Assembly (NCBI RefSeq): GCF_002798305.1
Contig: NZ_PCGR01000001.1
Span: 496,001-560,000, forward strand
DNA from: Chryseomicrobium excrementi
GTDB lineage: Bacteria; Bacillota; Bacilli; Bacillales_A; Planococcaceae
Direction: 5' to 3'
DNA length: 64,000 nucleotides
Below, piece by piece: positions 25,760-35,642 of the stretch. The notes under the pieces were generated by a model. The model searched no databases and was not told the origin of the DNA. It saw only the letters and a program-made list of their open reading frames with translations. Position 1 is the stretch's first letter. Every line of letters begins with the position of its first letter. A program made the translations under genes and the position numbers.

Positions 25760-27518
25760 TCTTTTTTATCTCCACTATGAAAGACGTTCCCTCACCTAAT
25801 TCACTCTCTACCCAGATAGCACCGTCGTGACGGTCAATAATATTTTTAGCGATTGCAAGCCCTAGTCCCGTTCCGCCTTTTCCTCGTGTACGAGCTTTGT
25901 CAGCTTTATAAAATCGCTCAAACACATACGGTAAATCTTCTTTAGGAATTCCATATCCAGAATCTTGAATGATGATTCGTACATGAGTTGTAGAATTTTT
26001 CACACTTACCTTAACTGTTCCATGCGCTTCGGTGTGACGGAGAGCATTATCCACTAAATTGGTAATGACTTGTTCAATCCGGTCTTCATCTGCATAGATC
26101 AAAGTGTCTGCAGATGCGTCAGTTGAAAACGTAAGCTGAATGTCTTTCTCTTTTGCCTTTTGACTGAATTTTGCAGTCATCCGTTCCACAGATTTCACAA
26201 TAGGAAGAGGCTGTTGGTAAATTCGTAAATATCCTGACTCGAGTCTTGCGAGATCGAGAAGTTCCGTTACAAGACGTCCCATTCGGTTTGACTCATCAGA
26301 AATGATCCGAATCATTTCTTTCTTTTCTTCCTCTGTTTCGACCACTTCATCTAAAATTGCTTCACTATAACCTTGAAGCATAGCAATCGGCGTGCGGAGT
26401 TCGTGGCTGACATTCGCGATAAAATCACTGCGCATCTTATCAAGGCGGTGTTGCTCTGTCATATCTCGAATGACAGCAACTGCTCCTCGAACTGTATCTT
26501 TCGAATACAGCAACGAGAGACTGATATTGTAATAATGTGAGTCAAGTTCAAACTCCTCTTCGAGCTCCTCTTCATTCTCAACCGTATGCTCTAGCATATG
26601 TAACAATGCTGCTGGAAGCGGTGAGCTTGGATCTTCAGCATGCGAAGACCACCTTCTAAGCAATTCATCAGCTGGTGGATTGCTTAATAAGATAGAAGCA
26701 TCTTTATTGAATGTAATTACAGCATCTGTCATGGAAGACAGTATGTTAGATAATTGCTCTTTTTCTTGATTAATCACTTCAACATTATGTTTGATTTGCA
26801 TGCCCATTCGGTTGAAGGCGGCACCAAGTTCTCCAATTTCATCTCTTTGCGAAGAAGGAACACGCGTGTGAAAGTTTCCTTTTGCTAGCTCATGGGCACC
26901 TTCTCGCATTTTGCGAAGAGGAGAGGTGATTCGTGTGGATAAGAAAAAGGATAATAAGGTAGTCAACACCATGGCGAGAAATCCAGAAAGAAAGACAATT
27001 TTCGTTGTCTGATTAGAAGTATTGTTCACTTCTTTTAAACTTTGATAGATAAACACTACACCATGGGGATTCGTATTTTCTAATGGATAAGCGAGAACTA
27101 AATAATTCTCCATACGATTTTGTTCCGTCAATGAAGGCAATAGCATCGTTTTAAGAGCAGGCTGCTCGGTATCAAACGCTCTTCCAAACAACTCATTTGA
27201 CTCTAACTTTTCCTGAGTCTCAAGTTCTCCTAGTCCAGCATGGATGGTTTCCTGAATCTGTCTATCTTCAGAGTAGATCATCAAATTGGTCTCATCAGCT
27301 AAAATTTCCTGGATAAGCGGATAATCAATGGAGTTCTGGTCATTAAAGATATTTGAAATCAAAGAGGCCTCTTGGCGTAATTTGTTTTCGGCTTGTTGCG
27401 TGTGAAAATCTTCCAAAAACTCAAGCATTAAAACAGTAACAATAAATAATACAAAGAGAACGAGAAGCATAATGGTTCCCCATAGCTTCCCGACCACACT
27501 GTTCCATATTCTATTCAT
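25755..27518 (-). CDS. resE: Sensor histidine kinase ResE
   Basis: This is the membrane kinase of the ResDE redox/oxygen-limitation system. The 587 residues comprise a first helix (about 12-34), an extracytoplasmic sensor, a second helix (about 173-195), HAMP (RITSPLRKMREGAHELAKGN), a PAS-like domain (about 258-360), HisKA with FIANVSHELRTPIAMLQGY (phospho-His about 375), and HATPase with NLVDNALRHT, DSGYGIP and GKGGTGLGLAIAKN. The start overlaps the resD stop by eight bases. The terminal codons double as the -35 of the sigX promoter. Confidence 0.94.
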   Translation of the reverse strand: MNRIWNSVVGKLWGTIMLLVLFVLFIVTVLMLEFLEDFHTQQAENKLRQEASLISNIFNDQNSIDYPLIQEILADETNLMIYSEDRQIQETIHAGLGELETQEKLESNELFGRAFDTEQPALKTMLLPSLTEQNRMENYLVLAYPLENTNPHGVVFIYQSLKEVNNTSNQTTKIVFLSGFLAMVLTTLLSFFLSTRITSPLRKMREGAHELAKGNFHTRVPSSQRDEIGELGAAFNRMGMQIKHNVEVINQEKEQLSNILSSMTDAVITFNKDASILLSNPPADELLRRWSSHAEDPSSPLPAALLHMLEHTVENEEELEEEFELDSHYYNISLSLLYSKDTVRGAVAVIRDMTEQHRLDKMRSDFIANVSHELRTPIAMLQGYSEAILDEVVETEEEKKEMIRIISDESNRMGRLVTELLDLARLESGYLRIYQQPLPIVKSVERMTAKFSQKAKEKDIQLTFSTDASADTLIYADEDRIEQVITNLVDNALRHTEAHGTVKVSVKNSTTHVRIIIQDSGYGIPKEDLPYVFERFYKADKARTRGKGGTGLGLAIAKNIIDRHDGAIWVESELGEGTSFIVEIKKM

Positions 27519-28227
27519 TGACGACCTCGAACTTATAGCCGACGCCCCAAACCGTTACAATCATCTTTGCTGCATTTTCAGATACACGGTTAAGTTTTTC
27601 ACGTAAACGCTTTACATGTGTATCTACGGTACGTAGATCTCCAAAGAAATCGTAATGCCAGACTTCTTTCAACAGCTGTTCCCTGTCGAAAACTTTATCA
27701 GGAGATTTTGCTAAGAAGTAAAGTAGCTCATATTCTTTAGGAGTTAAGCTAACTTCTGTGCCATCGGCAGTTACACGGTGTGCATCGTGATCAATTGTTA
27801 AATGAGGGAAAATCACAATATCTTTGCTGACAGAAGAAGACGAAGACGACACGACCGTTGCAGAACGTCTCAACACAGCTTTTACTCGAAGTACCACTTC
27901 ACGTGGGCTGAACGGTTTGACAATATAATCGTCAGCACCTAATTCAAAGCCTTCCACTCGGTTGGCTTCCTCCCCTTTAGCAGTCAGTAATAAGATAGGA
28001 GTTGCACTAATCTCTCGAATTTCTTTCATTGCTTCTAAACCATCTTTGATAGGCATCATGATATCTAACAAAATCGCATGAAAATCTTGTTCAGATGCAA
28101 GTTCAACGGCTTGCTCCCCGTTCTCTGCTTCTGTAATTTCGTAGCCTTCACGCTCTAAATACATTTTTAATAAACGACGAATCCTTTCTTCGTCATCCAC
28201 AACTAACAGTTTTACTGATTCTGACAT
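27511..28227 (-). CDS. resD: Response regulator ResD
   Basis: This OmpR-family regulator activates anaerobic respiration and cytochrome biogenesis genes when phosphorylated by ResE. The receiver domain has DDEERIRRLLKMYLE, phospho-Asp in ILLDIMMPIKDG (about 55) and LLTAKGEE. The C-terminal winged helix includes LTPKEYELLYFLAKSPDKVF and TVDTHVKRLREKLN. The 238-residue length is normal. It is the first gene of the resDE pair. The resABC genes upstream have their own terminator. Confidence 0.95.
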   Translation of the reverse strand: MSESVKLLVVDDEERIRRLLKMYLEREGYEITEAENGEQAVELASEQDFHAILLDIMMPIKDGLEAMKEIREISATPILLLTAKGEEANRVEGFELGADDYIVKPFSPREVVLRVKAVLRRSATVVSSSSSSVSKDIVIFPHLTIDHDAHRVTADGTEVSLTPKEYELLYFLAKSPDKVFDREQLLKEVWHYDFFGDLRTVDTHVKRLREKLNRVSENAAKMIVTVWGVGYKFEVVNE

Positions 28228-28321
28228 ATCGACACTCCTTTTGTGAAGTTCCTGTATCTATTCATATTGTACATGACCTGACAATGAAATCAAACTAACT
28301 AAGAGCATGTATGTTCCATAG

Positions 28322-28353
28322 AAAAAGCTGCCACATCACTGTGACAGCTTTTT
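28322..28353 (-). terminator. Terminator after resC
   Basis: AAAAAGCTG and CAGCTTTTT with inner CACA/TGTG pairing form a strong hairpin ending in T-run. It lies one base past the resC stop and separates resABC from resDE. Confidence 0.85.
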
Positions 28354-28354
28354 A

Positions 28355-29539
28355 TTAAGCGTAACTGTGTAAACCGGCGATAATTAAGTTTACAGCAATC
28401 AGGTTGAACATAATGATGATAAAACCAATTAGGGCAAGCCACGCGCTCTTCTCGCCTTGCCAGCCTTTTGTGAGACGCAAGTGTAAGTAGACAGCATAGA
28501 AAAGGAACGTAATCAGAGCCCAAACTTCTTTAGGATCCCATCCCCAGAACCGGCCCCATGCCTCGTGCGCCCAGATCATTGCAAAAATCAAAGCACCTAA
28601 ACTAAAAACAGGGAACCCGATCAACACGGAACGGTATCCAATCTCATCAAGCAATTGAGAATTTGTTTTTTTCGTAAATGGTTGAACCACTTCAGCCAAA
28701 CGTTTACGTAAAATAAGACGTAACAAAATGTAGAGAACGGATCCAATTAGAATCGACCATACGACAGTCGTTAATTTTTTCGCATTTACTAATGCAGGCA
28801 TTTCTATCAGTGGTTGCATAGCGCCTTCAGTAATAACAGTGGATTCATTCATTCCAAATAGAGCCGGCTTCGTATATTCAATAGTCTGTTCGGCACCTTC
28901 GACATCCACATACGAATATTCTACAGGTTCGTATGCCACAGAGAAAATTGTGGTGGATACGATAAAACCAACAACTAAAATCAAGACATACATGACAGCT
29001 TCGATCCAAAAGCGTTGTTTTGATTTCTTTGTCATGTCAATATTCTTAAGCAACCAAATCAATCCAGCAACCGCACTGATTGCAAGAATTGCTTCACCTA
29101 GTGCTGCAGTGATGACGTGAATTGTCAACCAGTAACTTTGTAGAGCTGGAATCAACGGAGACACGTCTGTTGGGAACATGCTCGCATAAGCAATGATTAT
29201 AACAGCGATCGGTAACGCGAAAAGTCCGAGTGCTGCGATGCGGTACATGGAATAAATTAAGATGAATGCACCGACAATCATCATTCCAAAAGCTGCTGTA
29301 AATTCAAACAGGTTACTTACTGGTGCATGACCTGCAGCAATCCAGCGAGTAATAAAGTAAGTTAAATTGGCAATAAAACCGATTATCGTAACGGTAAAAC
29401 CATACATTCCCCAGCGTTTATTTGTAGCTGTCTTCTCATGAGTAGAGGACTTAACAGCTCCTCCAAAGAAAATCGTAGCTACTAAGTAAGCAACGAACGC
29501 CACAAAAAGTGCCGAACTGCTCCATTCGATTAACGTCAT
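28355..29539 (-). CDS. resC: Cytochrome c biogenesis protein ResC (CcsA)
   Basis: This is the polytopic component of the System II haem-ligation machine. The 394 residues have eight or more membrane helices and the tryptophan-rich haem-handling motif [20 protein letters not shown] (about 323-342), with conserved His in [16 protein letters not shown]. It pairs with ResB to carry haem across the membrane and attach it to apocytochromes. The ATG overlaps the resB stop by four bases. Confidence 0.95.
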   Translation of the reverse strand: MTLIEWSSSALFVAFVAYLVATIFFGGAVKSSTHEKTATNKRWGMYGFTVTIIGFIANLTYFITRWIAAGHAPVSNLFEFTAAFGMMIVGAFILIYSMYRIAALGLFALPIAVIIIAYASMFPTDVSPLIPALQSYWLTIHVITAALGEAILAISAVAGLIWLLKNIDMTKKSKQRFWIEAVMYVLILVVGFIVSTTIFSVAYEPVEYSYVDVEGAEQTIEYTKPALFGMNESTVITEGAMQPLIEMPALVNAKKLTTVVWSILIGSVLYILLRLILRKRLAEVVQPFTKKTNSQLLDEIGYRSVLIGFPVFSLGALIFAMIWAHEAWGRFWGWDPKEVWALITFLFYAVYLHLRLTKGWQGEKSAWLALIGFIIIMFNLIAVNLIIAGLHSYA

Positions 29540-31191
29540 GACGTCTCGTCTCCTTCTTCAAAGTCCAAGTCATCTTCCGGATCTTGTTGATCCTTAGGGC
29601 GAGGAACTTTTGTGTCCTTAGTTACATAATACAAGTCTTTTTTAACAGAGTTCCAGTTTTTGTTCGTGTGACCTGCAATACTCACATCACCTGTTGCGGT
29701 CTGTTGAATCCAGATACGGCGATGGTTCCAATAAGATCCTTGAGCAACACCTATCATAAAGATAAGCCCACCAATCATAAGAATCGGCAGTGTCAAATCT
29801 TTGCGGACCGTCAGTCCTGAAATGTCTCGAGTTTCCGCTGCTTGGAATTTTAGTTTGTAGTCATTTTCACCAAACGGTTCAATCGTTTCACGGATTAATA
29901 CAAAGCTAGTCTCTGGCTCTGGTTTATCCGGTGTGTACATTCGTACTAAGAAAGCAGGATTGTTTGGAATCGGAGATTTAGATTGTGGTTCTCCATTTTC
30001 AAAACCAGTAAAATCAGCATAGTAATCAACTAATTCAACTTTGTAGCCATCTCCTAAATCGTACTCCGGTTCTGGTTCAATCAAGTCTATTGTGAACTCG
30101 CCAAACTGTTCACCAGACTCTTTGTTTTCAAGATTAAACGTCATAGCTTTCAACTCATCCAAACGGAAATCTATTTGATAGATATTATATGAATCAAATT
30201 TAAATGGCTTATTCACAATTGTAGGACCAGACTTGATTTCTTCAAGTTCACCAGGGTCTCCAACAACTTCTTGATTGGCGCCTTCAAATAAAGTTAGGTT
30301 CGTTTGATAGTTGGAAGCAATTGTCCCTACACGATCAATCGCATCGGAAAACACTTCATCAGATGATTCTTTATCATAAACATCAAATTCAAAGCCATTG
30401 TTCTGAATGAAATATCCAGAAGCTCCTGGTACGGCTAAAGTCTCTCCTTCACGAATCCAAAGCTGCTCATCCACGTAAACTCCTGGAATAGCCCGCAACA
30501 TGACGCCACCTAAGAAAATGATCAATCCCAAATGATTTACATAAGGACCCCAACGAGAAAAACGGCCCTTTTCAGCAAGTAAAGCTCCGTCTTCTCTCCG
30601 GACATTGTATTTTAATTCTTTTAGTTTCTTTTCAGCTGGTGTTAAAACATCTTCCGTTACATTCTCAGCTTTTGTGTAAAGTCTCTGACGTTGAAGGAAA
30701 GAACTATGTCTCTTCACTTTTTGTTTTTTTAATGATTTGTAAAGAGGGATGACTCGGTCTAAACTCGCAATAATTAAAGAGATTCCGAGCATTCCAATAA
30801 GTCCTTGGAACCACCAAGAACTGTACAAATCAGAAAGTCCTAAATCGTTATAAATTTTACCGAACGTCCCGTAAATCCGCTCATAATAAGCTGCTGCTTC
30901 AGTAGCGTTGTTCGCGGGTACGTAAAATACTTGTGGCAGGATTGTGCCGATTGCCGCTGCCACTAAAATGGCTACGATAATCCACATGCCTACTTTAACA
31001 CTAGAGAAAAAGTTCCAGACTTTATCGATAATTGTTTTATTATACGTCTGAGAACGTCTTGCTGAGCCTTCGTAACGCATATCGGCAAGCGGCTTATTGA
31101 TGGCCTCTTCTGTCAGAGGTCTTCCACAACTCTCACAGAGCTGCGTGCCGACTGGATTGATATGCCCACATTTACATTCAAGCGATTTCAT
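29536..31191 (-). CDS. resB: Cytochrome c biogenesis protein ResB (Ccs1)
   Basis: This 551-residue membrane protein is the partner of ResC in System II cytochrome c maturation. It begins with a zinc-ribbon-like [20 protein letters not shown] (residues 6-25), then [20 protein letters not shown], two helices, [20 protein letters not shown] and a large external domain, ending in a last helix followed by [12 protein letters not shown]. The N-terminal Cys motif is a standard feature of Bacillus ResB. It follows resA by 12 bases. Confidence 0.95.
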   Translation of the reverse strand: MKSLECKCGHINPVGTQLCESCGRPLTEEAINKPLADMRYEGSARRSQTYNKTIIDKVWNFFSSVKVGMWIIVAILVAAAIGTILPQVFYVPANNATEAAAYYERIYGTFGKIYNDLGLSDLYSSWWFQGLIGMLGISLIIASLDRVIPLYKSLKKQKVKRHSSFLQRQRLYTKAENVTEDVLTPAEKKLKELKYNVRREDGALLAEKGRFSRWGPYVNHLGLIIFLGGVMLRAIPGVYVDEQLWIREGETLAVPGASGYFIQNNGFEFDVYDKESSDEVFSDAIDRVGTIASNYQTNLTLFEGANQEVVGDPGELEEIKSGPTIVNKPFKFDSYNIYQIDFRLDELKAMTFNLENKESGEQFGEFTIDLIEPEPEYDLGDGYKVELVDYYADFTGFENGEPQSKSPIPNNPAFLVRMYTPDKPEPETSFVLIRETIEPFGENDYKLKFQAAETRDISGLTVRKDLTLPILMIGGLIFMIGVAQGSYWNHRRIWIQQTATGDVSIAGHTNKNWNSVKKDLYYVTKDTKVPRPKDQQDPEDDLDFEEGDETS

Positions 31192-31203
31192 TATGAAAAC
31201 TCC

Positions 31204-31740
31204 TTATGATGGCTTAATCTCTTCCATGAAATTAGCCACGTCTTGTTCCGTCATCTCACCTTGTATAATTCGAATTATTTTTCCATCCGGATCCACAAGG
31301 AAGGTTGTAGGTAATGGGCCGATGTTGTATCTTTCCATCACATTTTTTTGCCGGTCAATAACTACAGGAAATGTCATTCCATATTGCTTTGTGTAGCTGT
31401 TTACTTTGAAATCGGATTCAGCTATATTCACTGCAATAGTTTGAACTCCTTGGTCTTTAAATACTTGATACTGTTTATCAATGTAAGGCATTTCTTTTGC
31501 ACACGGCTTGCACCATGTACCCCAAAAATTTAAAAAGACCCCTTGTCCCTTATAATCAGACAATCGCTGCACGTTGCCGTCCATGTCCACCAATTGAAAA
31601 TCAGGTGCTTGATCGCCAACAGCAAGAACAGCATTCTTCTCTTTTGTTACATTGACATAAATGGTCCCAATAATTGCAACTACTAAAATAGCAAGAATCA
31701 CTGTACGAATATAAAATCGTGTCTTTTTAGACTGAGCCAT
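31204..31740 (-). CDS. resA: Thiol-disulfide oxidoreductase ResA
   Basis: This membrane-anchored thioredoxin-like protein keeps the CXXCH cysteines of apocytochrome c reduced for haem attachment. The 178 residues have an uncleaved N-terminal helix (about 11-29), the active site NFWGTWCKPCAKEMPYI (CKPC, about 70-86) and the cis-Pro segment GPLPTTFLVD. The product is expected outside the cytoplasm. It is first in resABC. A TATACT near 31790 on the minus strand may be its -10. Confidence 0.95.
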   Translation of the reverse strand: MAQSKKTRFYIRTVILAILVVAIIGTIYVNVTKEKNAVLAVGDQAPDFQLVDMDGNVQRLSDYKGQGVFLNFWGTWCKPCAKEMPYIDKQYQVFKDQGVQTIAVNIAESDFKVNSYTKQYGMTFPVVIDRQKNVMERYNIGPLPTTFLVDPDGKIIRIIQGEMTEQDVANFMEEIKPS

Positions 31741-31845
31741 CTGTCTCTACCTCCTTGTACAATTCCTATCCTGAACATCGTGCTACACAATAGTATAACA
31801 AAAATTTGCGGATACTTAGATTTGAGATATGAATGGTTTGTGAAC

Positions 31846-31872
31846 GACAAGAAACCAGCCCCTAGAGGCTGG
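31846..31872 (-). terminator. Hairpin after rluB
   Basis: CCAGCCTCTAGGGGCTGG on the minus strand followed by TTTCTTG. The T tract is short, so termination may be partial. Confidence 0.6.
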
Positions 31873-31886
31873 ATGGGATTTAGTAT

Positions 31887-32624
31887 TTAGATATGCCCCA
31901 CTTTCCCTGTATCTGCAAGCACTCGCATTTGTTTCACTTCATGGGTCGTCAACTTTCTATACTCTCCAGCGTTTAGGCCATGAAGCGTTAACAAACCAAA
32001 CTTTTCTCGTTTTAATTTTTGAACCGGATGACCGATTGCATCAAACATACGACGTACTTGACGATTTCGTCCTTCATATATGGTAATTTCCACGATAGAC
32101 TTGTCTTGTTTTTTATCTTCAGACAACAGTTTCACCTTGGCCGGTGCTGTTTTTCCATCTTCTAATTGAATTCCCCGCTGTAATTGCTTGATTTTTTCAC
32201 GAAACGGTATTCCTTTAATGCGAGCTACATAAGTTTTCTCTACTTTAAACTTTGGATGAGTTAGAGCATATGAAAAATCGCCGTCGTTTGTTAACAGAAT
32301 CAATCCTGAAGTATCATAATCCAGACGTCCTACCGGGAAAATCCGTTTGTCTTCGATATCAATTAGATCTACAACGGTTTTTCTCCCTTTATCATCTGTT
32401 GCTGCTGAGATGATTCCCCGAGGTTTATAAAGCAAATAGTAGACTTTCGTTTCTTTTTCTAGAAGAACACCATCTACCTCTACTTCATCTGAATTTGACA
32501 CTTTTGTTCCCAATTCTTTGACTCGCTGACCGTTCACTTTCACTTTACCATCTAAAATTAATTGTTCTGCTTTTCTACGAGATGCAATCCCTGCATTCGC
32601 AATTACTTTTTGCAATCGTTCCAC
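31887..32624 (-). CDS. rluB: 23S rRNA pseudouridine synthase RluB
   Basis: This enzyme isomerises a uridine in helix 93 of 23S rRNA. The 245 residues have an N-terminal S4 domain (RLQKVIANAGIASRRKAEQL), the catalytic Asp in FPVGRLDYDTSGLILLTNDG (about 95-114) and the RsuA-family block GRNRQVRRMFDAIGHPV (about 184). In spore formers spmA and spmB lie between dacB and this gene. Here they are absent and rluB directly follows the broken dacB. Confidence 0.95.
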   Translation of the reverse strand: MERLQKVIANAGIASRRKAEQLILDGKVKVNGQRVKELGTKVSNSDEVEVDGVLLEKETKVYYLLYKPRGIISAATDDKGRKTVVDLIDIEDKRIFPVGRLDYDTSGLILLTNDGDFSYALTHPKFKVEKTYVARIKGIPFREKIKQLQRGIQLEDGKTAPAKVKLLSEDKKQDKSIVEITIYEGRNRQVRRMFDAIGHPVQKLKREKFGLLTLHGLNAGEYRKLTTHEVKQMRVLADTGKVGHI

Positions 32625-32633
32625 TGTAAACCC

Positions 32634-33611
32634 TCATTCCATTGAATAGGTGATAGGAAAAGACAAGGTGGTCTCACCCAATTGTATAATCCATTCACCT
32701 GTTGTTTGTTTGTTTTGTAATCGTACTACATTTGTTTGAACTTCTTGTGATTTACGCAAATAGCCAAACGGCTTGGGTACCTTTAGTCTGATCCCGTCTG
32801 AAGTGATATAGTCCCCTTCAACTGTTTCATGAATTACTTGTTGGAATGTTGTATCCCGTAAGTGTTCGTGAAGAGTCCAGTCATTTCTTTCATTTAAAGA
32901 CACGACAACAATTTTTTTAGGCGCCTATTCAAAATAACTGATTAGCATCCTACCTGCAGCTAAAGTGTATCCTGTTTTGCCAGCGAGTGCTTGATCATTT
33001 GTAACCAATCGGTGTTTATTGATCCAAAGGCTGTTTCGTTCCTTAGGACGAAACTGTTTTGCAGATGCAATGACACGGAATCTGTGGTCTTGCATCGCCG
33101 GCTTGAACAGGAGCGCCATGTCATATGCAGAGACATAGTGTCTGTCTTGATCTAAGCCTGATGGATTTTGAAACCAAGTGGATGTAACTCCTGCTTCTCG
33201 GGCGTACTCGTTCATCACTGTAGCAAAAGCTTCTTCAGATCCGGCCACATGCTCAGCAACAGCCACTGCAGCATCATTCCCTGATTGTAACATAGTCGCA
33301 TACAGGAGACTCTCCAGACTCCAAGCTTCCTTTGCTTCTAAGTATACGGATGAACCTTCTTGATTACTAGCATGTTGACTGATTTGAACCGTTTCATCAG
33401 TTTGCGCCTCTTGAAGGGCTATAAATACAGTCCAGATTTTTGTAATGCTTGCTGGAGGCAGTGAACTATGAGCTTGTTGCTCTTCAAGCAGTCTTCCTGA
33501 ATCCGCATCAATTACGGCATAAGCGGCGTGTGCTTGATTACTGAATAGTAGTAAGAAAAAACAGCCAAACCAAAAATATCGGCTGGCTGCAATCCACGTC
33601 TTTCGAGTCAC
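32634..33611 (-). pseudogene. dacB: dacB split by an in-frame stop
   Basis: This is a sporulation-specific D-alanyl-D-alanine carboxypeptidase (DacB/PBP5*) by position. The first part (32925-33611, 228 residues) has a signal peptide ending AHA, and all three penicillin-binding motifs: ASITK (about 54-58), SGN (about 109) and KTG (about 212). A TAG at 32925-32927 follows ISYFE. The same frame continues without a shift as APKKIVVVSLNERNDWTLHE to a normal stop at 32634, matching the DacB C-terminal region. The joined length is about 325 residues against about 380 in B. subtilis. The truncated protein keeps its catalytic motifs, so some activity is possible, but cortex-specific function is moot without spmAB. 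Confidence 0.8.
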
Positions 33612-33615
33612 TAAG

Positions 33616-34221
33616 TCATCCTTTCTCTACGGTCTCTAAGTCGAACTGTTCTTGGAACTTGGTCATGAACAAATCTGTCTCTTCTTCTTCCGATTCTTCA
33701 TCCGGTAGTGGCGGCAATTCTGTCAAGTCTTCTAAGCCAAATACCTGCATAAACTCAGTAGTTGTCCCGTAGAGGATGGCTCTTCCCGTCCCTTCAGCTC
33801 GACCCACTTCTTTAACTAAGGCACGAGCCACTAAAGTCTGTAGAGCACTATCTGATTTAACACCTCGAATATCATCGACTTCCACTCGAGTGATTGGTTG
33901 TTTGTAAGCGATAATTGTTAAAACTTCAAGAGCGGCTTGAGACAATGCAGTCAATTGAGTTGTTTCTATCATCCGCTGAATCACCTCTGCATGAGCCCGT
34001 TTTGTGACAAACTGATAGGTATTAGCAAGTACGACTAGTTCAAGCCCTCTTGACGCATCTTCTTTATAGAGGTGCTGCATATACTCCAGGTGAGCCTTCA
34101 TTGTCTCGCCATCTGTTTGCGTGTAATGACAGAGCTTCGAGAAACTAATTCCTTTATCTCCGGCAATAAACAAAAGACTCTCTAGCTGACTAATCAAATT
34201 CTGATTCCAGTTCATTTTCAA
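33616..34221 (-). CDS. scpB: Segregation and condensation protein ScpB
   Basis: This winged-helix protein bridges ScpA and the SMC ATPase heads in the chromosome condensation complex. The 201 residues carry LESLLFIAGDKGISF at the N-terminus, LSQAALEVLTIIAYKQPITRVEVDDIRGV (about 93-121, two conserved segments) and GRAILYGTTTEFMQVFGL. The start is TTG 34221 or ATG 34215, both after GAGGAAG, inside the end of scpA. Overlap with scpA ensures matched production. Confidence 0.94.
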   Translation of the reverse strand: MKMNWNQNLISQLESLLFIAGDKGISFSKLCHYTQTDGETMKAHLEYMQHLYKEDASRGLELVVLANTYQFVTKRAHAEVIQRMIETTQLTALSQAALEVLTIIAYKQPITRVEVDDIRGVKSDSALQTLVARALVKEVGRAEGTGRAILYGTTTEFMQVFGLEDLTELPPLPDEESEEEETDLFMTKFQEQFDLETVEKG

Positions 34222-34963
34222 GCACTTCCTCGGTTAACTCTATTTCTAAATCGGTAAAATTTTGAGATTGTGTCACTTGGATCATTTGGCGTTTCATCAA
34301 CTCAAGAACAGATAAAAATGTAGCGACGACAACTGCTTTTTCACTTGAGTCAAATAAAGTTTCAAATGCAAGCTTGCCTTTAGCTCTTTTAAGACGGGTA
34401 ACTACTTGCTGCATCTGATCTTTAATTGAGATTTCCGCTTTACTAATTCTTGTGGATAGCGGCTTTTGAAGCATCTTACGCTTGAGCATCTTTTGAAAAG
34501 CGCCTAATAAATCATATACTTCATATTGTTGATCAAGAACCAACTCTTTGTCCGCTGGCTCAATTTCAATTAAAGAAGGCAGTTTTGAAAAATGATGACT
34601 TTGCTGATGTTCTTTCGTTTTTAACTCTGCAGCAGCTTCTTTATACCGTTTGTATTCCAACAGTCGATTGACTAATTCATCTCTTGGATCAAACTCCTCT
34701 TCATAAGAACCATCAATATCAAGATCAATCGGCATAGTAGGTAGTAGCATTTTACTTTTAATACTTAGTAATGTAGCGGCCATAACTAAGTATTCACTCG
34801 CCTCGTTTAGTTCGAGAACTTGCATAGCTCGAACGTGTTCCATATACTGAGAAGTGATCTCGGTCATTTTTATATCGTAAATATCAATTTCCAATCGATT
34901 GATCAGATGAAGTAATAAGTCCAGAGGACCTTCAAATGCTTCCACTTTTATTTCATATGCCAT
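34190..34963 (-). CDS. scpA: Segregation and condensation protein ScpA
   Basis: This is the kleisin subunit of the Smc-ScpAB condensin. The 257 residues start MAYEIKVEAFEGPLDLLLHL, the SMC-neck-binding helical region, and continue through EYLVMAATLLSIKSKMLLP (about 70-88) to a C-terminal winged helix (ATFLSVLELMKRQMIQV, about 218). The frame reaches back to 35023 but ATG 34963 follows AAAGGTGAGTCT. The final 32 bases overlap scpB. It is divergent from the DUF309 gene. Confidence 0.95.
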   Translation of the reverse strand: MAYEIKVEAFEGPLDLLLHLINRLEIDIYDIKMTEITSQYMEHVRAMQVLELNEASEYLVMAATLLSIKSKMLLPTMPIDLDIDGSYEEEFDPRDELVNRLLEYKRYKEAAAELKTKEHQQSHHFSKLPSLIEIEPADKELVLDQQYEVYDLLGAFQKMLKRKMLQKPLSTRISKAEISIKDQMQQVVTRLKRAKGKLAFETLFDSSEKAVVVATFLSVLELMKRQMIQVTQSQNFTDLEIELTEEVLENELESEFD

Positions 34964-35017
34964 AGACTCACCTTTAACTTGCAGAATGACTCTAATTATA
35001 CCGGATGTGACCAAACA

Positions 35018-35512
35018 ATGCACCTAGCGAATAATAAAGCGTTTCAGGCTTATTTCTATCATTATCTCGTCACCGAGGATTATTTTGAGTGCCATGAAGT
35101 GCTCGAAGAATTGTGGAAAGAAGTGGCACCTCGTAACAAAACCCATGTACTCGTCCCCTTTATTTTAGTAGCTACCAGTATGTATCACTGGCGGCGTGGA
35201 AATACAAAAGGGGCTCTCAAGTCGCTCAGAAAAGCACATGAGCTGTTTGAAATAAATGTCTCTGAAGTAGACGGATATCTTGACGCACAGGACCTCGAAC
35301 AGGAAATCCAAGCAAAACTCGTTGCCATATCAAAAGAAGAACCCTTTTCACCAATTGTTTTTATAGTAACATCAGAGACTTTAGCAGCAGTCATCGAACA
35401 GTTTCCCGAAAAACAACAAGTGACTGATGCATTGATCCACAGACACACAGTTCGTGACAGAAGCGATGTCATCGAAGCTCGAAAACAAGCACTTTTAAAA
35501 CGTCGTAACTAA
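35018..35512 (+). CDS. DUF309 family protein (YpuF-like)
   Basis: This 164-residue protein has the DUF309 signature DYFECHEVLEELWKEV (about 19-34) with His and Glu residues, then VPFILVATSMYHWRRGNTKGA and LRKAHELFE. The family has an all-helical fold of unknown function. ATG 35018 has only a weak ribosome site. A TTG at 34979 would add 13 residues. It is divergent from scpA, matching the B. subtilis neighbourhood, and ends in a perfect palindromic terminator. Confidence 0.85.
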   Translation: MHLANNKAFQAYFYHYLVTEDYFECHEVLEELWKEVAPRNKTHVLVPFILVATSMYHWRRGNTKGALKSLRKAHELFEINVSEVDGYLDAQDLEQEIQAKLVAISKEEPFSPIVFIVTSETLAAVIEQFPEKQQVTDALIHRHTVRDRSDVIEARKQALLKRRN

Positions 35513-35539
35513 AAAGCTCAGCCAATTGGCTGAGCTTTT
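35512..35539. terminator. Palindromic bidirectional terminator
   Basis: AAAAGCTCAGCCAA followed directly by TTGGCTGAGCTTTT is a perfect 28-base palindrome. It lies between the converging DUF309 gene and the 33-residue peptide/lysA unit. Confidence 0.9.
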
Positions 35540-35540
35540 A

Positions 35541-35642
35541 CTATACCGTCGGGGCAATAAAGATCCAGTAAATGATTCCCCAACCCAGTCCCATTGCAAG
35601 TAACAATAAGAACAACACGATATTTTTGTTTTTCAATTTCAT
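35541..35642 (-). CDS. 33-residue membrane peptide coupled to lysA
   Basis: This short frame reads MKLKNKNIVLFLLLLAMGLG and ends WIFIAPTV. A basic N-terminus is followed by one hydrophobic helix spanning most of the peptide. The ATG at 35642 overlaps the lysA stop (ATGA) and has GGAGGGAG nine bases upstream, a ribosome site encoded in the last codons of lysA. The frame stops one base before the terminator palindrome. I do not recognise the peptide. Ribosome site, overlap and terminator placement argue it is translated. Confidence 0.7.
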   Translation of the reverse strand: MKLKNKNIVLFLLLLAMGLGWGIIYWIFIAPTV

